From Glutinoglossum americanum (lineage: Eukaryota; Ascomycota; Geoglossomycetes; Geoglossales; Geoglossaceae), in contig JAGHQL010000148.1 in assembly GCA_020080175.1 (NCBI GenBank), positions 1 through 64,000 of the forward strand: a stretch of 64,000 nucleotides of DNA, in the 5' to 3' direction. Position 1 is the stretch's first letter. Each line of letters begins with the position of its first letter. The position numbers and the translations under genes were made by a program. The notes under the pieces were generated by a model. That model saw only the letters and a list, made by a program, of their open reading frames with translations. It was not told the origin of the DNA and made no database searches. Positions 49,030 to 57,965 of the stretch are shown in pieces.

Positions 49030-49248
49030 CTTAAAGTTAGATAATAGGAAAGCAACACCTATCGCTTGCCTAGGAAATCTGGCGGATGGCTATGTCGTGG
49101 TTCCTGTTGAAGTTGGTGGATTTGCTATGCTGACAAACGCCTGTGGTGGAAAAATCCATCTTAAGGTAACTTCGCCCCGCCAACTTATCTACACCACCGA
49201 CGGCAACATTACACGCAGAATCCAGCAAGTCGAGAGAACGAGGATAAG
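49030..49248. promoter_or_regulatory. Shared divergent promoter LTV1/LSG1
   Basis: 219 bp between the start codons of a late 40S factor and a late 60S factor. I do not see a clear RRPE (AAAAATTTT) or PAC (GCGATGAGC) element. Confidence 0.55.
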
Positions 49249-51380
49249 ATGGTTTTAGCAAAATCCAAAACTCAGGTCGGGCTGGGCAATGCCCTTATGA
49301 ACGACCGTTTCGGCCATGGAAAGGGTGCCGATCGCAGGAAAGGGTCCGCTGGCATTCGGAGAACTGGCGTCAAAGGGGAAACGGTACGCCCAATATTTAT
49401 ACGTGTTGCGCCACTCTAGCTAATTGCTAATACGTCTTCATAGTATGTCACCGATGCCCCAAAAGAGGCAAGCTGGGTGAAGATGAGGAGTGTCACAGAG
49501 CAACCTGCACTCGATGAGTTCTTGAGCACTGCAGAGCTAGCAGGGACCGACTTCACGGCAGAAAAGATGAACAATGTAAAGATCATTCAGAGTGGCCAAC
49601 GTAATCCATACCTCCTCTCTACGGGCGAGGAGCAGTCTGCAGTACGGAAGCACAAGGCCAATCAAAATAGATTGACAGTGCCGAGAAGGCCGCCGTGGGA
49701 CGAAACCACCACGCCAGCTGAACTGGACAGGCGAGAGAAAGAGCTGCTGCTGGAGTGGCGGAGAGGCTTAGCAGAGCTACAAGAAACGAACGATCTTCTT
49801 ATGACCCCCTTTGAGAGGAATATTGAGGTCTGGAGACAGTTGTGGAGAGTCATTGAGCGTTCAGATCTTGTTGTTCAGATCGTGGATGCGCGGAATCCGC
49901 TAATGTTCCGGTCTGAGGACCTAGAGAGATACGTCAAGGAGGTTGACTCGCGGAAGAACAACCTGCTCTTAGTCAACAAGGCGGATATGTTGACCAAGGA
50001 GCAAAGGGGGGCTTGGGCGGATTATTTCCAGGAGAATGGCGTCAGCTACAGATACTTTTCGGCTGCACTCGCTAAAGAGATGAACGAGCTTGCTGATCCT
50101 AAAGAAGGCGAGGGTGATACTCTAGAGAGATACGACCTGACTAGAGAGGTTGGCACTACCGAAACCCAGCTTGTTGTTGGAGCAGAAAAACCGGACATCC
50201 AGCGATCCGAGGAAGAGGAGAGCCAATGGGCAAGCGAGGATGAGCTGGGTGAAGGGGATCATAAAGATGGCTTGGATGTTGGAGAAGATCAACGGACGCG
50301 AATACTCACCGTTGATGAGCTGGAAGCCCTATTTCTAGAGCACGCTCCAGATGTGGGGAGTAAGTTGCGCCCATGTTACGCCCTTTTAAATATATAACTC
50401 TAACGGCATTACCACGTCCAGGCCCTGAGCATCCTCGCAAAATCCAAATTGGCTTAGTTGGATACCCTAATGTTGGAAAATCTTCTACTATCAATGCGCT
50501 CATCGGCGCTAAAAAGGTTTCTGTTTCCTCCACTCCAGGGAAAACGAAGCATTTCCAAACCATCCATCTCAGCCCTTCTGTCCTCCTCTGTGATTGCCCA
50601 GGGCTGGTCTTCCCAAACTTTGCCACAACCAAAGCCGAGCTTGTATGTAATGGCGTTCTTCCAATCGACCAACTGCGAGAGTTCACGGGCCCGACCGCAC
50701 TCGTGGCACAAAGAGTCCCCCTAGCCTTCTTTGAGGCCCTATATGGCTTGAAAATCCGTATCCGACCACTAGAGGAAGGTGGCTTAGGTACCCCTACGGC
50801 TGAAGAGCTCCTCATAGCTTATGCGCGAGCACGGGGGTTTACAAAAACCGGCCAGGGTCAGCCCGATGAGTCGAGAGCCGCAAGATACATATTGAAGGAC
50901 TATGTCAATGGGAGACTACTTTTCTGCCACCCGCCTCCCTCAGAGTCACCAATTGACCCTCATTACTTTAACCGCGAACTCTATGATGGAGACCACTTGC
51001 CGCGTAAGCGCCGGGTCGCGCTAACTGCCCAGGCAGGACCCCCATTGGCAAGTTCGGAGGCGTCGTCACTTGTAGACGATTTCAACTCTATGCCCCTACC
51101 AATAGCTCAAGGAGCCAAGTCAACACAGCTGGACAAGATTTTTTTTGGCCCCAGTCGGGGTAGCGATGTGCATCTAAAGATGCCTTTCAATCACAAGTAT
51201 AGTGAGCAAGGTATAGCATCAGGGACAGCGTCAGGCAAGCAGCTAAGTGGCAGAAAGCAGAGGGCAATGATTGCGCTTGAACGAAATATTGACCCTGCGG
51301 ATGTTCGAGCGATGAACAGCAAAAAGCATTTTAAGGCCAACAAAAGGAATGGGAAACATCGATCTGGGAGTGAAGAGTGA
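49249..51380 (+). CDS. LSG1: Lsg1 large-subunit GTPase
   Basis: Cytoplasmic circularly permuted GTPase that triggers Nmd3 release from pre-60S particles. Exons 49249-49383, 49444-50359 and 50422-51380 sum to 2010 nt, 669 aa. The start MVLAKSKTQVGLGNALMNDR is a conserved Lsg1 N-terminus. The G motifs come in permuted order: NKAD (LLLVNKADML, G4), then after an acidic linker the P-loop GYPNVGKSS (G1), STPGKTKHFQT (G2) and DCPGLVFP (G3). The tail is basic (KHFKANKRNGKHR). Before the P-loop there is a long Glu/Asp-rich insert (about residues 265-345), typical of fungal Lsg1. It is divergent from LTV1. Confidence 0.97.
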
Positions 51381-51693
51381 ATAAACAACGGACTAGGATC
51401 ATATCGTCTGCCATCATTATGCATTTTCTTGGGCGTTATCGAGCTGCTCGGTTTGGGGGGGTCGTATCAAGCATGACATGTGGGCCATGCAGTGTGACTC
51501 GAATATGAATTAGTTGGACGCTGCTTAATAGCTCTTATGCCGAGGCACCGAGATGGCCGAAAACACAAAATCAAGTAATAAGCTACTACCCCACACTCTT
51601 GGGTGAAATAGGGTAGCAGCACATTGAGCGACTTCACCGACCTCCAATTGATCGATTATAACCATCGAAACTGTAGAATATTCAAAATCAATA
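51381..51693. other. Spacer LSG1 to acyl-CoA dehydrogenase
   Basis: 313 bp of 3' flank and promoter; no coding feature seen. Confidence 0.6.
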
Positions 51694-53310
51694 ATGTCTG
51701 CATCCTCATTAATTCCTCACCTGGTCGCCGATAAGGTTAGCGACCGAGCGAAAAAGACTCTTGATATCGTAAGACAATATCCAACACTGCTACCTTGACG
51801 AATGACAACGCTTACAAGGGGGCAATTAGGTGCAACAATTCGTAGAGGAAGAGTGTATGCATTTCAATTTTGTCGCAAAGTGACCTTGGAACTCACTCTC
51901 CGAGCTTAGGCATTCCCTCTGATGCTCTTTTCCGTGCACAACTCGGCGAGGGAGCGCAACGATGGTCAACGTACCCTCCGATTATTGACCAGCTGAAGGC
52001 GCGGGCCAAGAAGCTTGGGCTCTGGAATATCTTCCTGAGCAAGACGCATTACAAGGAGGGAGCTGGCTTTACGAACCTGGAGTATGGCTTGATTGCGGAG
52101 CAATTAGGGAAATCGCTTGTTGCATCAGAGGTTCGCCTTACGTTTCCTCCAAAGGCGGGTGAGCTGACCACAAGTGTGTGTAGGCGATGAACTGCTCAGC
52201 GCCAGATACAGGCAATATGGAGGTATTGGCAAAGTACGGGAACGATGTGCAGAAGAGGGAATGGCTTGCTCCACTTCTGGATGGGCAGATTCGGTCCGCT
52301 TTTCTAATGACGGAGCGGCCGGTTGCGTCCTCTGACGCCACGAATATCTCTTTAACGATGAGGAGAGAAGGCGACGAATATGTGCTCAATGGATCTGTGC
52401 GTATCACGGAGACTTGATCTACTGCGTGGTGTACTGACGATTGAGCAGAAATGGTGGAGTAGTGGAGCAGGAGACCCCCGATGCAGAGTCTACATAGTGA
52501 TGGGCAAGAGCAATCCAACACACCAAGATCCGTTCAAGAGGCAGTCAGTCATATTGGTCCCGGCGGGGACTAAGGGTGTCACGGTCAAGCGTATGCTCTC
52601 GGTATATGGATACGACGATGCTCCTCACGGACATGCCGAGATTATCTTTGAAAATGCTCGTATCCCGGCCTCGAATTTAGTCCTTGGTGAAGGTAGAGGC
52701 TTTGAGATAATCCAAGGCCGGCTAGGGCCAGGCAGAATCCACCACTGCATGAGATCGTTAGGCGCTGTAAGCCATCATTACATATCCTGCTCGTTTGAAC
52801 ATGGCTTAAAAAACTTTTCCCCAGGCGGAGCACGCACTCGAATGGATGATCACTCGCGTCAATGACCCATCCCGCTCGACTTTTGGCAAGCAGCTTAACG
52901 AACATGGTGTCATCATTGAGTGGATCGCCAAATCACGGATGGAGATTGACGCCGCACGGCTCATCGTCCTTGCAGCGGCGCACAAGATTGACACTTCAGA
53001 CGCTAAAGGCGCGCTCAAAGAGATCGCCGAGGCTAAGGTAATAGTGCCCCAGGTTTCTCTCGCTGTCATCGATCGAGCTGTGCAGTCATTTGGTGCGGCA
53101 GGTGTCTCCCAGGATACACCCCTGGCAACAATGTGGGCACACCAACGAACTCTGAGAATTGCGGATGGCCCTGACGAGGTGCATTTGCAGCAAATGGGGA
53201 GGAACGAGAACAAGCGCGCAAAGGCGTTGCAGAAAAAGCTCGAAATGCAGAGAAATAAGGCCGAGGCATTGCTTAGACAGCATGGGATTCAGGCCAAAAT
53301 GCATTTGTAG
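51694..53310 (+). CDS. ACAD10/11-like acyl-CoA dehydrogenase
   Basis: FAD-dependent acyl-CoA dehydrogenase. Exons 51694-51768, 51830-51854, 51910-52130, 52184-52396, 52449-52766 and 52825-53310 sum to 1338 nt, 445 aa. The second exon is 25 nt. The N-terminal helical domain includes [34 protein letters not shown]; the middle has [18 protein letters not shown] and [13 protein letters not shown]; the C-terminal domain has [20 protein letters not shown] and YGDGPDEVH-like IADGPDEVH. These blocks fit the ACAD10/11 branch, whose animal members handle 4-hydroxy fatty acyl chains. Unlike ACAD10/11 the protein lacks a fused aminoglycoside-phosphotransferase-like kinase. It ends in a basic coiled tail ([20 protein letters not shown]). 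No clear peroxisomal PTS1 is present. The substrate is not predictable from sequence. Confidence 0.93.
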
Positions 53311-53704
53311 AGGGAGAAGTACTGGATGACTAGTTCCTATTTCGCAGGGTCTGGGAATGGAAAAGTAAAAACCCATAATTCTTTAATTGCATTCCCGGGT
53401 TGTTTTCTATGAGTCCGAGCTGCGCTGTCGTTGGGACGTTCAGATCCCCTCATGGTTGCTGGGGCAACAGGGAATTGTTTTCGGTGTTGTTCGGCTAGTC
53501 GAAAAGTTCTACATCTACTCGAATCTCTCTACTCAGACCACAACTCTCAACACTCAATACTTCGTCTTCTCACGACTACTCCAGAGATACTTCTAAGATC
53601 CTCACGTTTTTCTTTGAACTTAAGGCACTTTTCTTTCAAATAGTTCCAGGAACGTAGAGCACCACACTCGCTATCCTTAGTTTCTTTGCAAACTTCATAA
53701 GACA
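53311..53704. other. Spacer with pyrimidine-rich leader
   Basis: 394 bp. The last about 200 bp before the Spo12-family gene are C/T- and A-rich, consistent with a promoter/leader. No gene seen. Confidence 0.6.
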
Positions 53705-54293
53705 ATGTCTTCTATCAATTCGAACCCTGCCATTCTCTCCGATCGCGATGTTAATACTTCCGAACCCAAGACTATTGGTGGGGAGTCTTCTATGGATTTC
53801 GGCCCCGGGAATAAGAAATCACTTGAGTATCACCGCCAGATGTTACAGTCGAAGCTCAAGAACGAAGAGTATGTTACTATTCCACGATTACCTTTTTCGA
53901 TTACCCTTGGGAATTACCTAGCGGCAGTTTTATTGATGGATGTGTTATCCTAGTGGAGTGCCCCAGTATGTGAGCCCGTCCGACGGCATCATGTCCCCGT
54001 GCACAGCAAAGTTGTCCGCGTATAAGAACAAGCATTTCATGAAGTAAGTTAGCCAACTACCGGCCTGTCTCCACTCTTCCTATTCGCCTACCCTTTAGCC
54101 ATTGTCTACGAAGAGCTAACGATCCCTAAACTCACATAGAGCAAAACCGCAATCTCTCTTCGCTAAAACATCTTCTAAGAGTATTCCAGCTCAAGAGTTC
54201 TCTGGATTCCAGTCTGTTGGTGCGAACCAAAATGAACAGGCGAACACGAACCAGAGTTCTGGGGAGAGTTCTGGGACTGGGAAGTCCCAGTGA
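53705..54293 (+). CDS. Spo12-family mitotic-exit regulator
   Basis: Exons 53705-53868, 53954-54043 and 54140-54293 sum to 408 nt, 135 aa. The core YVSPSDGIMSPCTAKLSAYK followed by KAKPQSLF matches the short conserved Spo12 motif, which includes the Ser-Pro sites phosphorylated at anaphase. In yeast Spo12 acts in the FEAR network by releasing Cdc14 from the nucleolus through Fob1. The flanks are Ser/Asn/Gln-rich and likely disordered. The first exon holds the EYHRQMLQSKL helix that precedes the motif in fungal homologues. The introns interrupt exactly before and after the core. The role in filamentous fungi is inferred only from the family. Confidence 0.85.
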
Positions 54294-55448
54294 AGACCTC
54301 CAGAAATAGGGACGCGGTGACCATAAGGAAAACAATTAGTTGGGTCTTTGGATTTTCTTTGTTGTCAGACGCACCGAACAGATTTGTGATTTACTCAGCA
54401 ACGTTGCTGCCTGCCGCCACAGCCACCACTTTCTATTCATTTTCTGTGTTATGGAGAAGAGTTTAGGCATGCACGGGGTTGTTACGAAGTGTTTTGGCAC
54501 ACCCGGTTTTATTCACGGATGGGGTAGGGAGGGCCAACACGAAACGGAAGGGGAAATTACATCTCTTCTGCTTCACTTTGCTCTTTTTTATCAGGGGTTT
54601 AGGATAGGGCAAGCTCCTCTCTACAATAGGGTGTTCTTTTCATCATCAAACTCATGAAACTTCTATCTTTCTTGGCGTTCGAGGAAGCGGAGAGCTACAA
54701 ATAAAGGCTACCTTTTATATTTCTTAAGATTTGTACGTTTTTTGATATTCCGTTGGCTCGGAGCGCCAAGAAAACAGAACAATGAGTCGTGTTTCAACAC
54801 CACTGTCGAACGGAGGAGCAACAACAACTATCATATTCGACAAAGGACAATTCAGCCCCTTCTTTGTTCTGCGATTGATACTCTTCTTGTTCGAAGGAGA
54901 GATAGAGACTGCTGTTGTGTGTGGAATATACTATCAACATCGAACATTTGTAATTGGAGAACGAGCAGTGGCGGATACTAACAACCACTTTTTAGAATTT
55001 ATTTTCCTCTGGGGGGACTGGCAGGCTCATGTCAGGTAATTAGGGAACATCTGGTCGATGAATGTTAAAGTTAATTTAGAGCTCCCTTTCCTAGGGGAGA
55101 TGCATAGCATATGAACGTACCACCAACTTCCAACAAAATCCGCACGCATGGGAAGAGGACTAAAAGCCAGTATAGGTCAATGGAGACTTGTTTGGAAGAA
55201 CCGTTTTCCCCAGTCGAATACGCTTGAAGAAACGACAGAGGAGGCCAAAATGGGCATCTGGTTCCGGGAATCTTTACTTACCGGTGTCCGAGGGTCTGGC
55301 AGAACCCAAATCCGAACAGATGCCATACATGGTACGAACAGAAGGAGAAACACCAACCAACCCGCAAGAAATGATAGCATATAACGAGGGGAAAGGCCTA
55401 TACCCATCATGCTCCCAGCAATCTACCTGCCTCGCACAATCCGGCACG
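54294..55448. other. Spacer Spo12-family gene to amidoligase
   Basis: 1.15 kb. No supported gene. An 85-codon open frame at 54782-55039 has no family resemblance. The amidoligase frame stays open back to about 55188 with another ATG at 55320, so part of this stretch could be coding if an upstream start is used. Confidence 0.45.
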
Positions 55449-56513
55449 ATGGGAAACGCTAGCTCATCGCCATCACCCTCCAAAGGTGGCTCGTACAGAA
55501 CATCGCTGAGTGGTCCGATTCAAATAACCTTCGGCGTAGAACTCGAATTCATTGTTGAATTCTCGCGCGTCGATTACGTGCCCCTCGAAACCCCAGAACC
55601 GGAGGGACAATCCTCCAGGCTTCCCCGCCGCCGAGGCCTGACCTACCTCCAACCCCTGCGAATAGCGATAGCGGAAGCCCTCGAGAAAAGGGGGGTTCCA
55701 GTTTATGACCCGAGGGAAAGTGAGAAGTTCGGTATGTATGACTGCTGGACCGTCACTACAGACGCGACGATCAAATGCCCTATCAGCGGATTAAATGAGG
55801 ATCGACGCTACATCCCCATCGAAGTCAAAACGAGAATCCTCCGGATGGACGACAAGGGGATCACGGAGCTCCGCCGAGGCATCGTCGCCATCACCGAAAA
55901 CTTCAAAACCGGCGTGAACGAAAGCTGCGGGCTCCACGTCCACGTGGGCAACGACGGTAAGAAAGGCTTCCCCCTCACAACCCTCAAGACCCTCGCCGGG
56001 CTAATCGTGGGCTTCGAGCCCCACGCCAACAGCCTCCACCCCGCGCGCAGATGCCAGCCCGACTCCTGGTGCGCGCCGCTCTCCAACCTCGGGGGGTTCG
56101 AGCCCCTCTCCCCCCTCCAGCGCGTCCTGGCGGTCGAGCGCACCGGCTCGCTGCGCTCGTTCCTCGAGCTCACCGGCGACCCCTTGGCGGTAGAGCCCAT
56201 GGCGGTGAACTTCGGGAACCTGACTTCGGCGTCCCGCAAGCAGACTGTCGAGTTCAGGCAGCATGAGGGCACGATGGAGGAGGAGCGGGTGGTGATGTGG
56301 GTTAGGCTTGTTACTCGGCTGGTGAAGGTGGCTCACGAGATGCTCTCGACTGTCTATGTGGATATCGTTAGGGAGAAGGTGGACGTTGGGGGGTTTGGGG
56401 TGCTGGAGCTGTTGGGTTGGATGATGCTGGATGATGTAGCGCTTTACTATTCGGACAAACTGCATGAGCACCAGTGGGCTAAGTTGCCGGATGGAAGTGG
56501 TGGCGGTCGATAG
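55449..56513 (+). CDS. Amidoligase-family enzyme, possibly N-myristoylated
   Basis: Member of the amidoligase_2 group of the glutamine synthetase/COOH-NH2 ligase superfamily, which form amide or isopeptide bonds with ATP; fungal members are uncharacterised. 354 aa, intronless from 55449. Key segments: ITFGVELEFIVE, where the GxExE-type metal/ATP-binding acids sit; DCWTVTTDATI with IEVKTRIL; CGLHVHVGND, the conserved His motif; and TVEFRQHEGTM with the Arg that binds nucleotide in this fold. The chosen start MGNASSSPSPSKGG has Gly2 and Ser6, the N-myristoylation pattern, and a strong context (A at -3, G at +4). An in-frame ATG at 55320 would add 43 residues and bury that signal. GC content is high in 55900-56200. 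No partner ligase or peptidase gene lies nearby. Confidence 0.88.
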   Translation: MGNASSSPSPSKGGSYRTSLSGPIQITFGVELEFIVEFSRVDYVPLETPEPEGQSSRLPRRRGLTYLQPLRIAIAEALEKRGVPVYDPRESEKFGMYDCWTVTTDATIKCPISGLNEDRRYIPIEVKTRILRMDDKGITELRRGIVAITENFKTGVNESCGLHVHVGNDGKKGFPLTTLKTLAGLIVGFEPHANSLHPARRCQPDSWCAPLSNLGGFEPLSPLQRVLAVERTGSLRSFLELTGDPLAVEPMAVNFGNLTSASRKQTVEFRQHEGTMEEERVVMWVRLVTRLVKVAHEMLSTVYVDIVREKVDVGGFGVLELLGWMMLDDVALYYSDKLHEHQWAKLPDGSGGGR

Positions 56514-57073
56514 ATAGATAGGTCCCTTGCTGTTTCCGCGTTGCTTTTCCATATATGTAACACCAAAATAGCCCCCCCCCCCCCCCCAAAGAATAATTCC
56601 TCAAAACACCATTTCATTTGCTCGAGTAGTACATTAGTATTCAAGCAACTCTTTTTTCTTTGAACAAAATAAAACCAGTATCACTTTTGCGTTGGGGGGG
56701 GGGGGGGATTACCCCTTTTCCACAAGCAGGCCATCCAACCAAACAAATAAATATCCCGCCTCACAAATCCAAGCGATTAGGACAGAGCCGCAGCGAAACC
56801 CAAGTTAATGTTCCGCCTTGTTTTTGTTATTCTCTAACTCCCGTTGATTGGTGTACGAGATAATATAGTACAATAGGGGGATGGGGGTGTTCCACGTAAT
56901 CCAATTGCCCGCATATCATTTCACTCCACTGTGTATATGGCCTTATTCGAGGTGGTAAGGGCACGTTCCAATTTAGTGCCCGTATCTCCAATTCCAATGG
57001 TGGTCTTATTGGTGCACTAAGGTGTTCCGTAGACGCTTTCTAACCCCCCTTCGGTCATTCTTCCACTCATCAC
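56514..57073. other. Amidoligase 3' flank with paired C and G runs
   Basis: 560 bp with no gene. It contains a run of 16 C (56572-56587) and, about 105 bp later, a run of 14 G (56694-56707), which are complementary and could form a long hairpin in DNA or in a transcript. Confidence 0.7.
56572..56707. repeat. C16 and G14 homopolymers in inverted arrangement
   Basis: The two runs are on the same strand, separated by about 106 nt of A/T-rich sequence. Lengths are read from the sequence and may carry base-calling errors. Confidence 0.7.
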
Positions 57074-57310
57074 CTAACCCTCAATCTGCGCTCCCTCCTC
57101 TGCTCTATTTCCCTCCTGCGATTTCCCCTTCCTTCTCTCCGTACAATGGTCACACACGACCAAGATACCGTTAAGCCTCTCCTCAACGAGTTTCTGGCAG
57201 GTCTCAGGTATCTGGTCCGGGTTGTTCTTACTACGAACGCAATTGCCCTTGACGTACATGGCTACATTGCGGGGGCAGTATTTGCAGGCTAGGATTTGGC
57301 GGGTGCACAT
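57074..57310 (-). CDS. Small Cys-rich hypothetical protein
   Basis: 78-aa intronless ORF with an ATG in good context (CACACAATG). Cys are at positions 2, 9, 12, 24, 38, 53 and 56: two C-X2-C pairs (CKYC, CDHC) with single Cys between, a spacing that could bind one or two zinc ions. The last 20 residues are highly charged. I recognise no named family. The regular Cys pairs and a 237-nt frame uninterrupted by stops are the only support for it being real; there is no transmembrane segment or signal peptide, so it is unlikely to be a secreted effector. Confidence 0.45.
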   Translation of the reverse strand: MCTRQILACKYCPRNVAMYVKGNCVRSKNNPDQIPETCQKLVEERLNGILVVCDHCTERRKGKSQEGNRAEEGAQIEG

Positions 57311-57965
57311 TGTGTGTTATGCGTGTGTGGTGGCTTCGTAGCCTGAGAGGAACCGTCGGGTGGATGTGGTTGCTGGCCTAAGTCACAAGCTTGTAGAGAT
57401 GATTGCCGTTGGAGACTATGCTTCCTTTCGAGCCCTAGTTTTGAGGTGGTAGGAAAGTAGGGAAGAGAGACCAGGTCCTCCAACCAGTCGCCCTTTTATA
57501 TAAACCTCGATACCCGAATTCACACTTGTTCCCCACTTGCTCCCCACTTGCGATTAACTTCCCGCTCAACTTACTAAGTGGGGACCTGTGTATTAACACC
57601 AGACCCGACCAAATTGGTGAGCGTAAAATACTCATTTCTGACCGCGTTCTGGATACCGTAGACCATAGACTGTAGAGCCGATGATCGGCAATACTATAAT
57701 AATGGTAGTAAAATGCTTGTGGGGATTCAAATTTCCTTTATTCCTCTCTGATAAATGACAGGGGAAACAATTAGCAAAAAAACAAAACAGAACCCTCTAG
57801 AGCCTAAAATGCGGGATAAACACCGTGTTGTGAAAAAACACATGCAACCGTCGCCATGCTGGGTATACGATGTTTCTGGACTGTATGAGGTCGGGGTGGA
57901 GACCCAGAATAAGAAAAGGAAGTAGGAACCTCTATAATCACCCTCTATGCGTGCACTTGTGGCTG
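57311..57965. other. Spacer, no gene seen
   Basis: 655 bp between the Cys-rich ORF start and the SUN-protein stop. A short direct repeat CCCCACTTG occurs twice near 57531-57551. Confidence 0.5.

Noticed and set aside
54782-55039. 85-codon plus-strand ORF with a hydrophobic middle
   Set aside because: No family resemblance, several overlapping frames, and located in an A/T-rich spacer; probably chance.
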